A DNA stretch of 64,000 nt. Source: Ostrinia nubilalis (taxonomy: Eukaryota; Arthropoda; Insecta; Lepidoptera; Crambidae). The position numbers and the translations under genes were made by a program. How positions within the stretch are numbered: the first letter of the stretch is position 1; each line of letters opens with the position of its first letter. Positions 1 through 11,232 of this stretch are shown piece by piece. The DNA is taken from contig NC_087096.1 in NCBI RefSeq assembly GCF_963855985.1, positions 11,160,001 through 11,224,000 on the forward strand, given 5' to 3'. The notes under the pieces are model-generated. The model was not told the origin of the DNA, made no database searches, and saw only the letters and a program-made list of their open reading frames with translations.

Positions 1-799
1 AATAGTACTAAAATGCTTTGTAATTGTGTAACTTATACAGGGTGTTAGAGATAATTTTGCAATGTAAGTAAATTGTGTGAAATATTGGGGTAGGCCTTTA
101 TACAGCAGATGATATATTTTGATTAAACCGACCATGGTGGAATTATGTAAAGTGAAATTACTATCTCAAATTTTAATCAATTTTAAACAGTGGACTAGTT
201 TTGAAAGTTATAAAAGTAAGTAATTTTCTATGCAATTAGACTCTTAAAAAGCATTTTTACTTCCAGCTTTGTGAGTTTGATACCATAGTTCAATAAATTA
301 AAAAAAATGTTTGTTTCAAAAAGAAAAATTGGCTTAAATAACGTTTTTTCAGTTATTTCATGCAACTAAATGTGAAGCAAACCCATTCACTCCGTGGGCG
401 AGCTCATAACTTTAGATTGCGGTATGAATTTGCTAAAGCTATTGGGCCCTGGAGACCGATTACTAACCAGTGCAATTTTTTACTCTTATTTTATGACTAA
501 CGAAATACATCCGTACCCTAGCTAGCAGGAAAATACAAGTTTATTGTATGTATGAAAAGTAAACAGATGACGAAAGAAGAAGCAGATCAATCCGTCTTTA
601 ACAAGTAGAATACCGTTAAGTTACTCTTACACATTTTTGTAACTTTTCATCAGTGAGTAGTAACACGTTAACTTGTGAGTAAGGGTGCATATTGGATGGA
701 TATTTGTTACTTTACCTGATATTACAGATTTAAGAAACTCACGCAAGTATCAAACGTTCACTAATGATTTAATATTAATCTACTTTTAAACATTTCCAG

Positions 800-1599
800 C
801 TATGACACCCCAACTGGCATATCAGCTCACGAGAGCGGCGCGCCTCGCGCGTCGGGTCCCGAGGGCCCAGCTGTCACATCGGAAGGAGGCTTCTCGTACC
901 GAGCGCCCGACGGCCAGCAGATCTCAATCTCGTACACCGCGGACGAAAACGGCTTCCACCCCACTGGGTCCCATATACCCACCCCGCCGCCCATTCCTGA
1001 TGCTATCCTCCGCTCGCTGGAGTACAACAGACAGCATCCTTCATCGTAAGTACTCGTAAAGTATCGAACATCATTCATGGTCTCTATTTTATGCTGGTCA
1101 CTAAAATGGTATTAAAAGAAGTCTTATGGTAAAATATACCTGTTAGGATATCTAAAATGCCCGATCAGAACGTCCATGCTCTTTCATGAAGCAGAATCCA
1201 TAAAGTAGAGAAAAAGATTTATGCCCGTTTTCACCATCAATTCCTAATTTTTAAGTGACCCCTATGGTAATACATAACAGGAATTTTGTTTTTATAGGGG
1301 TCACTTTAAAATTTGGGATTGATGGGGAAAACGGGCATTAGACTCCTAATTTGGCAAGATGCAAATCTCATATAGTACCTACTAAGTGAACGAAATAATC
1401 CATTGAGACTTAAGTAGTCTCAATTACTATTATACAATTATGAACTGATAGCAGTTAACCAGTAGGAAAAATGTTTCTAACCGTCCCTAAAATCCTATAT
1501 TATATTTATTAAGTAAATGTTTTGCATATTAATCGTGTTTCTTGCTTTTTCAGAGATAATGGCGCTTACAACGGTGGACGGAACTCCTACCGCTACTGA
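800..1599 (+). CDS. RR-1 cuticle protein gene 1, 3' two exons only (partial)
   Basis: Two exons are visible: 800-1045, preceded by a tttccag acceptor and followed by a gtaagt donor, and 1554-1599, preceded by ctttttcag and ending in TGA at 1597-1599. The first begins with the last base of a split codon and encodes a Rebers-Riddiford RR-1 chitin-binding domain: [18 protein letters not shown], then [24 protein letters not shown] and a [17 protein letters not shown] tail. The second adds a short Gly/Tyr/Asn-rich C-terminus ending RNSYRY. Proteins of this family are secreted and bind chitin in the cuticle. The signal-peptide exon and the exon ending in NGDGTY should lie upstream; I found nothing like them in 1-799, so the gene runs off the left edge. 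The 246-nt exon length and its phase match the other two cuticle genes here. Sure of the family, not of the individual name. Confidence 0.9.
1221..1340. mobile_element. Hairpin MITE, family ATGCCCGTTTTC, copy 1
   Basis: A ~120-bp element that folds on itself almost completely: it opens atgcccgttttcaccatcaa and closes with the reverse complement (gatggggaaaacgggcat). It lies in the last intron of cuticle gene 1. A second copy is at 42,603-42,720. No coding capacity; a non-autonomous DNA element. Confidence 0.75.
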
Positions 1600-1732
1600 A
1601 AGAAACTTGTGTAAAAAATATGAAAATGGACTTACAGCGACAACATGAATTATAGCATACCTCAAAGCCATGAACTGTGATATCATCGCAAAATAACTTA
1701 TTAATATTTATTTCATAAATAATATTAAACAG

Positions 1733-1738
1733 AATAAA
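1733..1738 (+). terminator. Poly(A) signal AATAAA of cuticle gene 1
   Basis: AATAAA stands 134 nt after the TGA of cuticle gene 1, and no better signal lies between them. Confidence 0.6.
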
Positions 1739-3141
1739 GATGTTGCTTTGAAACGTTGTTTTTTGTTTTACCAAGTAATCATTAGGTCATAGTCACTTCA
1801 TTTATTCCATAAACAATAACATTATCGTATTGGAATGCTATTAATATTAAAGTAGGTAGGTATTAATATCTAGACTATGAAATACACATTCTCGATCAAG
1901 TCACCTTTTTGGATCTACGATGCCGCAGACAGATACAGCACATTTTCCTACGGCAACTTATACCACCCTTTCCATAGGCAGTAAAACTTTCAATCATGCA
2001 ACAACACCTAATCGCCACTTATGCCCCTTGTTTACCTTTTCTTATATCTGTTGGCAATCCAGTTTTTTACAACCTACATTTTTGATGAAGTAATAAACTT
2101 ATCTTTGACATGATAATCCGTTATAGACTTCAGATCACCTAAGCCTAAAGGTCACAGATCACTTCAGACACAATAAAAAATGCATCCTATAAAGGCAAAT
2201 AGCGTTTACTTACCTTAAGTATTAATGGAATAACGAATTTAATTTAATAAATTTTCCTATACGTCATAAAACTTATTGTATTATTCAGATTACGCCAAAG
2301 ATTCTATCGAGCAAAACTGAAGAGATAGCAAATACTTAAACATTGCTAATTCAAATTCTAATAGTTTATTCAGTACATAGGCCCTTTCCAGGGCACTTAT
2401 ACATGTCCCAAATATAGCTTGCGCTACCACCACTTCGGGACAACATATGGGTTGGTGCGGAGAAGAAGTGGCGAAAGAAACTCAGTCACCTTTGTTTTGT
2501 CAGCCTCTTTTTCAATCTAATACAGTAATTTATAGCTTACAAGATACGTAATATGTGCTAGCCGTTTAGCGGAAAATAAACATTTGACAAACAGTTTAAA
2601 ACGTAGTTCCTACAGGCGAAAGTGAATAGGGACTTATAGACCCACCATACTGCATATTAGGCTGAATCTCGTGTATATGCAGTAAAAAATCTGCCATATT
2701 CTGGATTAAATAAAATGAAAATATTAAAACGTCAGCACAATCAACACAAGTTCACGCAAAATCGGGCCCAACTATCAGCCAAATAAAAGTCAGTGGACTG
2801 CGCCTAGGCTAAGACAAACTTTCTTTGTTCCATTGTAGGTTTTCGTACATTCATGTACTCTTATAAACTCTTCATGTAGTAGGTATTGTTTGAAAATCAA
2901 CATTCCAGCTTTTGTCCCTAAATTAAATCAATTTCCAGTGACATTTCAAATTAATTACATTTATCGGGTCCTGCGCTAAATTACGTTGATTGTTAAATCT
3001 CGCGATACTGATACTGTACGATAATGAGCGTTTTAATTAAGAGCGTCAATTTGATGTGAGGTGAAACTTGCAGGTGTTTAAATAAATTATTTGGAATATT
3101 TGAATGATAAGTTTTGAATAACATTTATAATAACGCACAAT
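1739..3141. other. Intergenic; no gene seen
   Basis: AT-rich with no open frame of note. The only recognisable part is a dispersed repeat at about 2,365-2,510 (ggccctttccagggcactta, then cttcgggacaacatatgg and agaagaagtggcg). It recurs at 22,770-22,960 and, more weakly, at 37,560-37,640. Confidence 0.6.
2365..2510 (+). repeat. Dispersed retroelement-like repeat, copy 1
   Basis: Shares the words ccactTcgggacaacatatgg and gagaagaagtggcgaaagaa with 22,770-22,960 (which holds the segment about twice) and with a worn copy at 37,560-37,640. Probably the 3' part of a non-LTR retrotransposon or a SINE-like unit; the class is inferred. Confidence 0.5.
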
Positions 3142-3484
3142 TAGATGATCAAACGAACTTACCAAGTGAAGTTCGATCTGAATTATCCTGTTTTCGCCGA
3201 AGAGATTTATTTTACCGTGTAGTACCCCTGTACGACAAGCCTATCCGCACACAATATTCAGCGTAGTAGTAGTAAAAAACAAAAGAGCGGGCAACCCCAC
3301 CCCTACCACGCTGTGGGCTCGGTGTCCGAGCGGTCTCATTATATTTAGAGAAGAGATGACATTGACGTTTACCTCCAGGGAAGAAGATATAGAAATCTTC
3401 GGGTTGGGAGGGACCTTAAATCTCTTCGGCGAAAACAGGATAATTCAGATCGAACTTCACTTGGTAAGTTCGTTTGATCATCTA
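3142..3484. repeat. Perfect 67-bp inverted repeat (foldback element)
   Basis: Positions 3142-3208 and 3418-3484 are exact reverse complements over 67 bases by my reading, with a 209-bp spacer. The arms begin tagatgatcaaacgaactta. The spacer starts with a separate 139-bp repeat (3202-3340, overlapping the arm by 7 bases), and a further piece of that repeat (gagatttattttaccgtgtag) follows the right arm. This looks like a composite of nested mobile DNA. Confidence 0.85.
3202..3340 (+). repeat. 139-bp exact inverted copy, left member
   Basis: Identical, base for base as read by eye, to the reverse complement of 8119-8257. It includes agcgtagtagtagtaaaaaa and gctcggtgtccgagcggtct. Flanks on the far side differ (atatttagag here, cctttgtgcg in the other copy read in the same sense). 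Confidence 0.9.
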
Positions 3485-3737
3485 ATTATCCTGCTTTCGC
3501 CTCCGAGATTTATTTTACCGTGTAGATGTTTAGAGCATGGATCAATGTCCATGTTAAATGGTTAAGAGAGTAAATGTCAATGTACTAAATACATAATAAA
3601 GCAATATTTTTGTATTATAATCGTATTGCATCACTTATTCATAACAATAACAAGTATCACGGTCTCAACAAGATTTTGTTCATTATAGAGTATTATTATA
3701 TACATTTATTTGTACTTCTATTAACTGTTAAGTACGA

Positions 3738-4004
3738 CTACTGATTGTAAAAAGTTGCCAAGACAGTTGACAGAGCATCCTGTCTATCCAGCACACTGGC
3801 TAATTGTGTCAACGTTGACAGCGGCGCAAACCGCAGGCCATACTGCCGCGTGTCGCGTGCTGTGTGGGCCGAACGCCCTCGTGTCGACACTCCTTTCCTA
3901 TATTTATCCAGTTTCATCTCAGAACTGAGCTTGACGACGGTAGTGGTTAACACCGAATCGATCACAGTGACTGCAAGGCTAACACTCTGATTGTTGTAAA
4001 ACAT
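3738..4004 (-). CDS. Possible terminal coding exon, unknown protein
   Basis: An 88-codon open frame on the minus strand in a stretch with more C+G and CpG than its surroundings. It encodes a mixed-composition sequence (VKLSSEMKLDKY, RQYGLRFAPLSTLTQL) ending LATFYNQ. An AATAAA poly(A) signal follows the stop by 28 nt (minus strand, 3710-3705), which is what a last exon would show. Within it, caatcag|agt gives a phase-0 acceptor that could join to the candidate first exon at 6490-6588. No domain is recognised. It may equally be a chance open frame or a worn transposon piece. Confidence 0.3.
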   Translation of the reverse strand: MFYNNQSVSLAVTVIDSVLTTTVVKLSSEMKLDKYRKGVSTRGRSAHTARDTRQYGLRFAPLSTLTQLASVLDRQDALSTVLATFYNQ

Positions 4005-4388
4005 AAGCTCACTTGCATTTTAATTAAATAAATAAATAATGTGGTTAATTAAAACTTATTAATTTATTTGGATACAGTTTGACCAGTATTCCAAAACAGT
4101 ATTAATTTGGATTCCAAGTAACACTGTTGCGAGGAAAAAGTTTGGTTTCTATTTAATAGCACTATTTAATAGCAATCTTTTGATTCTTGAAACCTGACCT
4201 ATAAATTATAATATTTATTTAAATAATTATATATTTCAATAAATAATATGATTTCACTAACGATATTGCTAAGCGGTGGTTATTTAATGTTATTATAGGA
4301 TGCACCCGACTTTAGAATATGCTAAGAAAATAGAGTAAGGTAGGTACAATGATGTAATTGAGCATTGTAAAAATATTTATTTGTCAGT

Positions 4389-4640
4389 CATTTGGTGTAG
4401 TGGTTTCGAAACGGACTACTATGCCGAGAGGTCCCGGGTTCGATCCCCGGCCGGGCAGAAATTGAATTGATACATTTTAATTTCTGTGATGGGTCTAGGT
4501 GTTACTATGTATAATATGTACTTATGTATATAAAAACGGTATTTAAGTATGTTTATATCCGTTGTCTAGGACCCATAGCTTTGCTCAGTTTGGGACTAGG
4601 AGCGTAGTGTAAAATGTCGAAAGAAGGATATTAAAATTTA
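4389..4640 (+). mobile_element. tRNA-derived SINE, copy 1
   Basis: Starts with a tRNA-like head: an A-box region (tttggtgtagtggtttcga) and a B box (gggttcgatcccc). A ~170-nt body follows that ends ccgttgtctaggacccatag, ctttgctcagtttgggacta, then an A/T-rich tail. Two other copies of the body lie at 35,730-36,005 (minus) and 36,805-36,950 (minus). The head does not form a complete, intact tRNA, so this is a SINE and not a tRNA gene. Confidence 0.85.
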
Positions 4641-6489
4641 TTTATTATTTGCGGAGTGTATAGCGGAGTCTGGTACGTTTTGTTTGATCAACGACTGCCA
4701 AATACAAAACTCACTGCCAAGGAAAGGTAAGCTTAAATGGGCAATATGGTACTACTGATGTACCTGTTGCCCCGGCATTCTATTTTATTTTTATTTTTTA
4801 TTTATTTGTTTTTAGTGAAAAAACGTATAAACGTCTAAAAAAAAAAAATGGTCGCCATTCTAAGGCGAATTAATTGGAATTAATTCATGTTAATCGTGTA
4901 GAAATCTCTACGCCAGACGATAAAGTATGAATTATGACTAAATATCAAACAAAGTTCAAGAAACAAAAAATAGTTTTATGTCATGTACTGAAACCAAAGC
5001 GTCTAACATTTTCTGAGACAATATTAAACCAAGCTCCTACTCCGTGTCTTTATTCAGACACCTTGATTCAGTCAGCTTCAGTATTATGACTGTGATGATT
5101 GAATTTTTATAATCATGTTAAGAAAAAATAACAAAATACTAATTCTCAATTTATACTTCATAGAAAGGGAAGAAAGACTCATTCATTATTATGAGTTTGT
5201 GGCAGCGTTATCGATTCGTAAAATAATATCGCATTATTTTTTGGTATTATTAAAAAATGTCCTTAATCTAAATTGAAGGTTACAAGTAGTGGTAGTACTG
5301 GTAGGTACCTACATAATACATAGTTTATTTTATGTGGTTGATTCGTTCTTTGACTGACCAAAGTCCACTAGTCCGGTTGTTATTACAAGCGGCCCGATTT
5401 CTTTTTTGATGCGTCAATAATTTTCTATTACATTGATTACAATGTAATTATTATTGTGTTATATTTATAAAGACATAGTTATTATCGCTTTAACGCATAA
5501 TTAGATACTTTGCTTGTCTAAAAGATTTAGCAAGATAAGAAATGATTCAATGTATTTCATGATGTCGCATCTCTTCTTATGAGAATTCTAACGTTATACA
5601 TAAATAATTTATACGAACTAATTGTAAAACAGTACATGGAGTTAAAACTGACCTTTTTTTTTTTTTTTTTTTTTAGTAAATAAATAATAATAATGATGAT
5701 GAAGCCTTACTTTGTAAGACTATCAATAGTATTATTAGCATTAATCATACATTGATTAGTAGGTACAAACCTACATAATAATGTTTTTCCAATACAAGAA
5801 AAAATGACATCATCTTATGTACCGATACCGATACAGTTTAAGGAGGCTCTTAGATTTTATCTATTATTTATAGATACAAGCTGGTGAGACGTCATGAATA
5901 AAAAAATAAACTTTGTAAAAATATCAGGGCTAAAGCAAGGCCGCAAAGAGACAAACAAAAATGTTGCCTGTTTGTTCAGATACAAAACAAACATCCGTTA
6001 AAATAAGACCATAATTCTATTTGCTTTTCAATGGCTATCATGTTTATGCAATAAACATATTATATTAATAAGTTTCTTTAAACCATAAATGAATCTTTTG
6101 TTAAAAGTTTAATTGCGGTTAAAATATCATCCCTTTTGAAGTGCTTAAACCACATAAACTTTGTTTAGCATCTTATATAAACGCTATCTAAGTCCACCAT
6201 CAAGGAACATTTTTTTTTTTTTTTTTTTAACAATAGGGTAATCTCAGAATGTACTCGTGTCGACGGATGCGATTAAGAATATTCTTAATATCAACGTCTC
6301 TGCGCCGACGTGTATAATTATTTGTTTGTATAATTAATTATGTTTACTCGCATGGTTATGATGATTATGAAAAAAATCATCTGGGTTCGATTCGGAAATC
6401 GAATAGGTATCTCGGTACAATAAATTCTGTAACCGGATAATATGTACATTGCATTTAAAATAAAAATATTTTAAGCGGCCAGCACATAC
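4641..6489. other. Intergenic; no gene seen
   Basis: AT-rich. Contains poly(T) runs near 5,655-5,676 and 6,210-6,229 that look like retroposon tails in reverse. No conserved open frame. Confidence 0.5.
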
Positions 6490-6588
6490 CTGTACATAGA
6501 TGGCGCGTCGTCTAGGGACGCGGGTTACCTTGGTGTTCTGGTCGGTCTTTAATGGCGCTTCCCGCGTTGCGCTGGCAGCGCTGGGCAT
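6490..6588 (-). CDS. Possible first coding exon in a CpG-rich patch
   Basis: The region 6,480-6,700 is strikingly GC- and CpG-rich (gcggcggcggcgcggcgctg), unlike its surroundings. On the minus strand it contains an ATG (6588-6586) opening a 33-codon frame, MPSAASATREAPLKTDQNTK, that runs into a good donor, cag|gtatgtgc, at 6490/6489. That is what a promoter-proximal first exon looks like. The frame ends in phase 0 and could splice to the acceptor inside 3738-4004. The protein is not recognised. A CpG-rich transposon end is the main alternative. Confidence 0.3.
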
Positions 6589-7298
6589 GCGGCGGCGGCG
6601 GCGCGGCGCTGCGGCGTAAATAAAGGCGCCTGCGCTTGTGGAAGGCGGCGTGGTTGCGCCGCGGGCGGGTGATAGGTCTTAGCCCATCATACCATACAGC
6701 AGGGCGTAGCTTGTCGGTACGGCCTCTGTATAAAGCCTCGATTCACACAGTTATGCGAACGGCTAAAGCTTAAATTATATGTATATTCAGTGCAGCAGCC
6801 TGGATTAGTTATCATATCAAATAAATACCTCTTTTCCCGTTTTAGAGGATTATAATGAGTTATAGTTGTCGACCGTCGATGTAATTGGTCGACCGACCGG
6901 AAATGTAGAAAGATCTTTGTAAGTTTCCAACAAAAAAAATGTGAGACTGATAAGTACTCACAATCACAATGTCAGTTAATATGAGTCGTTGCATAGAAAA
7001 CACGACATATTGTCATACTTCATATATAAAGTAGGCATTTATTTCCACTTCGACTCGGTTCGGTCAACAAACCGGCCTAAGGTTTATTTAGGATCTTTTA
7101 TTCTGACCTTATAATAGCAAGTAATGAATCTACATAAATGCACTTTGAATTTTGATCTGATACTTATTTCTTTCTTACTAGCCTTTGTATTTAGACCAAT
7201 ATCGATTGGTGTAATGTATAAAAATACGAAACAACAAAATTATTCAGTTACCCTTTGTAGCATTGAACAATGTGTATGGCCACAGGGTCATCGGTCGT

Positions 7299-7306
7299 TA
7301 TAAAAG
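7299..7306 (+). promoter_or_regulatory. TATA box (TATAAAAG) before a GC-rich leader
   Basis: TATAAAAG stands in an AT-poor patch and is followed by gcggaggctcgactggggcg and a short ATG frame that stops after five codons (from 7,354). It resembles a core promoter, but no gene follows it, so it may drive a non-coding RNA or belong to a mobile element. Confidence 0.3.
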
Positions 7307-7559
7307 CAGGCGGAGGCTCGACTGGGGCGAGTGCGTCCGCGGCGCCGGGTCATCATGCTCCAAGACGGTTGATGGTTCATAAGGTGTAAGGCCAAGAAGG
7401 CAAGCTCTTAATGTGGGTAGTTTCGTAGAAACGCAACATTTTTCTGTATGAGCTCATTATGTTCTGTTTTTACGGCTTTTAAAAATGGCCGAAAAGAAGA
7501 TACTTAACTCGTAAAGGTGAATAATATTACAATACCTGGCTATCTCGGTAGTAAATATC

Positions 7560-7895
7560 TCGTTTTTACTCGCTAGAGCAAAAAACGGCTACTGGTTAAA
7601 AAATAACCGAACATAAAGTGGCTGCTGGTTAATATCTTGTATTAACGCTACTGGTTAAAAAATGACCCGCAAAAAATGACCGAATATAAAGTGGTTGCTG
7701 GTTAATATCTCGTATTAACTCGCTAGAGCAGAAAATGGCTACTGGGTAACATCTCGCATTACCTCGGAGAAAAAAATGGCTACTGGGTAACATCTCGCAT
7801 TACCTCGGAGCAAAAGAATGGCTACTGGGTAACATCTCGCATTACCTCGGAGCAAAAAATGGCTACTGGTTAACATCGCGCGTTAACTTGGAGCT
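7560..7895 (+). repeat. Minisatellite, ~40-45 bp units
   Basis: At least four close units of atggctactgggtaacatct / cgcattacctcggagcaaaa from about 7,735 to 7,895, and more diverged units (ctggttaaaaaatgaccg, gtggttgctggttaatatct) back to about 7,560. There are no unrelated spacers between units, so this is a tandem repeat and not a CRISPR array. Confidence 0.8.
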
Positions 7896-8118
7896 AAAAA
7901 TGGGTCAAAGTTACGCGTCGTGTCACAACGCTTATAATAAAAATGTACGAGCACTTACACAAAATAGTTGTTACAACCAACCTTGTGTTGGGTCTAATTC
8001 TCGTCACTACACTGCACAACTTAAAATAATTACGTTTTTTGTCGGTAAAAACGTCCTGGTGACGTCACTTAAGCATTTTTCTTATACTGCGTGCGGTCGT
8101 TGCGCGTGCGCACAAAGG

Positions 8119-8257
8119 AATGAGACCGCTCGGACACCGAGCCCACAGCGTGGTAGGGGTGGGGTTGCCCGCTCTTTTGTTTTTTACTACTACTACGCTG
8201 AATATTGTGTGCGGATAGGCTTGTCGTACAGGGGTACTACACGGTAAAATAAATCTC
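8119..8257 (-). repeat. 139-bp exact inverted copy, right member
   Basis: Reverse-complement twin of 3202-3340, 4.8 kb away. The family is unknown to me. The exact match implies recent transposition, gene conversion, or purifying selection. Confidence 0.9.
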
Positions 8258-9303
8258 GGAGGCGAAAGCAGGATAATAAATATTAAGTTTGTGTTTAGAA
8301 TCGTACAGTCGCGGAATGAAAAGGTTCGTCACCTTAGTGTCGGTTTTCGCTTGCACTAGGTACTGTAAGAGTCAAACCTGCCAACATAACAATACAAGAA
8401 ACAGTGCTGCTAACATTTAAATAAATATGACGTTTGCTAACGAATAAGGTTTTGCTTGTTTATTTTTCTATCCCATCAGTGCAATGCAATGATGACATTG
8501 ACCAATTGACAATAGTTTTTTTTATTTAATAGAAATAATAATGGCAGGTTGAACCAACAAGAAGGTTTTAGTTTATGAATCATAATATTCTTCTTGACAA
8601 AATAAATCGTCAAACAACTTTGATCTGAATAATTTTGAACTTTACTGACGAACAGTTAAAGATTATTTTCTCTAACTCGAGATTATTCTGTAACATACTT
8701 TCAAAAGGTAATATGTGCTCGCGATTCGTTGAAGGAATCAATTTGAAAACTGACGAACCTTTTCATTCCGGGACTGTACATGTTTTTTAATAAGAATGCA
8801 TTTTTCAGAAATTTTGAATACTCGTACCCCAGCAATATTTTCAGCATCAAGCCGAACTTAACCAAAACTAAAAACTGAATAAATTCTATACATGAATATG
8901 GGCACTGCGCGTAGTTTTTTGGTTGTTAAAACTAATTAGGTACTATTTTCAGAATAAGTTCGTATTTGAAAATGACAAGTTACAGACCATTTAATGTGAT
9001 AAATATGTAGGTAAACCCATTTTACACTAATTGATAAAAAGTTCCTACGTAATTTAAAGCACATAAACATTTTATAAAAACTCATACCTACTTACCGATA
9101 CCAATTAGGCTTGTTTTGCCGCTCCTGCTCTACTTTTTCAGGAATGGCTTCACTATTTTAACCGTAACAAAGCGACCACAATGACCTGTATCTTTGACTT
9201 TTACCAGATTGAAAGTGCTTTACTAACTTTGTGCCTACGTTGTCATGTATTGTGTTACTGTGTGTGTGACGTAATTATTTAAAAAGGATCTTATAGGTAG
9301 GTA
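8258..9303. other. Intergenic; nothing recognised
   Basis: AT-rich sequence without a supported gene or named repeat. Runs up to the left end of the 1.24-kb element at 9,304. Confidence 0.5.
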
Positions 9304-10539
9304 CGTAGAATGGGGTTACTTTGTTTCACGGGATGACTTTGATCGAAACTTCCATTTTGTATAAAATCACGAATTGCGTAAAACGAAACGCAATTTGGTA
9401 GTTTTTTTTTTAGATTAGCAACACTGAAGAACTGTCAATTCCTTTTTTGAGAACACGCGGGAAATTCGCCTTTAATTTTAATTAAAAAAGGTTAATAGAA
9501 TGTTATTCTCTATTTATAGCTAAATAATTGTGTTGCAAAACTTCATGTGTACTTATTTATGTGATAGTAAAATGAAATTTGTAGATATACTCCATCATGT
9601 GGCCTATGATCGATTAACCCATACAGTGCATAATGTTTTTCTAACTTCAAAGATAATGGAATGACTTGAGTTTGTTTGATGCGGGGTGTCATTGATAGGG
9701 TATATGGTGTCAGATTGATCAAAAATGATCAAATTATCCCCAGAGACTATACTCCTCTTTAAATGGTAATATCCACTGGTAGTCGAAGGTTTCAAATTTT
9801 TGGAATATAAATAAAGAATTCAAATTGGTTCGCGATGATATGTCTGAAATTATGACAAGTGAAATAATTAATCAACCAGCCAAAACCAAAGCCTTTTGCA
9901 ATTCTAGATAGTAACGTTGAATGTGTCCAATTTTTTTTATATTGATATTGCAGAACTTGTATGACTTAAGTGAATTTATATGACTTTTCTTATTGTTTTG
10001 TTGCATAAATTTAATATTGTTGATTTTTTTTAAGACAAATTATTTTTATAATTATTTTTTAGATTTTATTTTGTGAAGTTTAATTATTTCTGAGTTCTTT
10101 TCGTTCGTAAAATCAATAAATAATACTGATTGAATGCTAAAATTTTAATACCAACATTTTAGTAACGAAATACAGTTAATTATTTGATGACTTTTACTAG
10201 ATCAAAGTTACCCCATAGGACAAAAATGTCAATAACTATTTATCCCGTTGGCAGATTTTGATTTTAATAAATTTATTGGTATTATAATTGAGGTTACTTT
10301 CTATTTACGCAATAAAATCTGGGGATATCAAAGTGACCCCATTCTTCTTTTAGCTTTGATTACATACTTTTTATTTTTTTTTCTCAAAATTGAGCCATAT
10401 TTTTTCATTTTTTATTACACGAATCGAGAGTGCTATAAAAACCGATTATTAGACTTTTTTTTGTATTTTTTTACACCCACAAATTTAAAAGATATGGACC
10501 TTCAAAGTTTAAAATTGGTCAAAGTAACCCCATTCTACG
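9304..10539. mobile_element. 1.24-kb AT-rich element with 20-bp perfect terminal inverted repeats
   Basis: Ends 9304-9323 and 10520-10539 are exact reverse complements (core gaatggggttactttg). Related words recur inside, for example agttaccccatag at 10,207 and aagtgaccccattctt at 10,331. A gta triplet on each outer side (9301-9303 and 10540-10542) could be a target duplication. The interior is very AT-rich with no convincing transposase frame, so it is probably non-autonomous. In size and design it resembles the elements at 31,257 and 48,322. Confidence 0.75.
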
Positions 10540-10555
10540 GTATAGATGACCCACG

Positions 10556-10697
10556 CTGAACTGTCCCACCAAACTCAATGACAAGGGGGCGCTACCATCG
10601 TTCAACTATATTGTTTCCAACATGGCAAAAATCGGAACCAGCGATCCGGTATTGACGGTGGCGCCCCGCTGTCAATGTCATGCATAGGACAGTTCAG
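10556..10697. mobile_element. MITE, 142 bp, 11-bp TIRs
   Basis: Begins ctgaactgtcc and ends ggacagttcag. The similarity of the ends extends inwards (caatgacaagggggcgc against gacattgacagcggggcgc read inward from the right). It abuts the 1.24-kb element. Confidence 0.75.
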
Positions 10698-11111
10698 TAT
10701 TTTGGAACTATACATGCTTTTTTTACTATTTTTATGACAGAAAGACAATTGAAATGGCGGGATTCTGTTTATACTTTTTTAAGGCAATGTAGCCTACCAG
10801 TCATTTGTACAAACTGTAGGTAGGACCGAAAAGATTTTATACATGAATTCAAAGTAAAACCTAAGGTTTAATGCATTTACATAATATTATATCACACTAT
10901 CACATCATGATTGTCTTTATAGACCCACAATAACTTGGTTCAAATATAATAGTTTCTATTCCGATGGTTTCCGTTGGTCCTTTAACTACATATTGTATTT
11001 GGCATACCTAGTATATTAATATGGTTTTAAAGTGTTGTTTATAATGATAAAATTTCCACAACGGGGAATACAAGATTCGAAAGAAAAGAAAAGTTTTTAA
11101 ATCATCGTCCA

Positions 11112-11117
11112 TTTATT
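11112..11117 (-). terminator. Poly(A) signal AATAAA of cuticle gene 2
   Basis: Minus-strand AATAAA (tttatt on the plus strand) 116 nt after the stop codon of cuticle gene 2. Confidence 0.6.
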
Positions 11118-11232
11118 TAAAGCTGTATAAATAGTACAATATAAATATATTACATTAAATCTTCAGTCCTTTGAAACTCGCCGGCCGCCATTACAAAATA
11201 TCTGTAACACCTCTTTATGAAAGAAGTACTAC

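Noticed and set aside
1..799. Search for the missing 5' exons of cuticle gene 1
   Set aside because: No signal peptide or NGDGTY-type exon could be found, so they are taken to lie outside the window.
4389..4462. A possible tRNA gene with A and B boxes
   Set aside because: The cloverleaf does not close, and the same head is followed by the same ~170-nt body in another copy, so it is a SINE head.
7735..7895. Regular short repeats that resemble a CRISPR array
   Set aside because: Units are directly abutting with no unique spacers, and the genome is eukaryotic.
10248..10559. A 103-codon hydrophobic plus-strand frame
   Set aside because: It lies within the AT-rich 1.24-kb element, is built from TTT/ATT runs and has no gene context.
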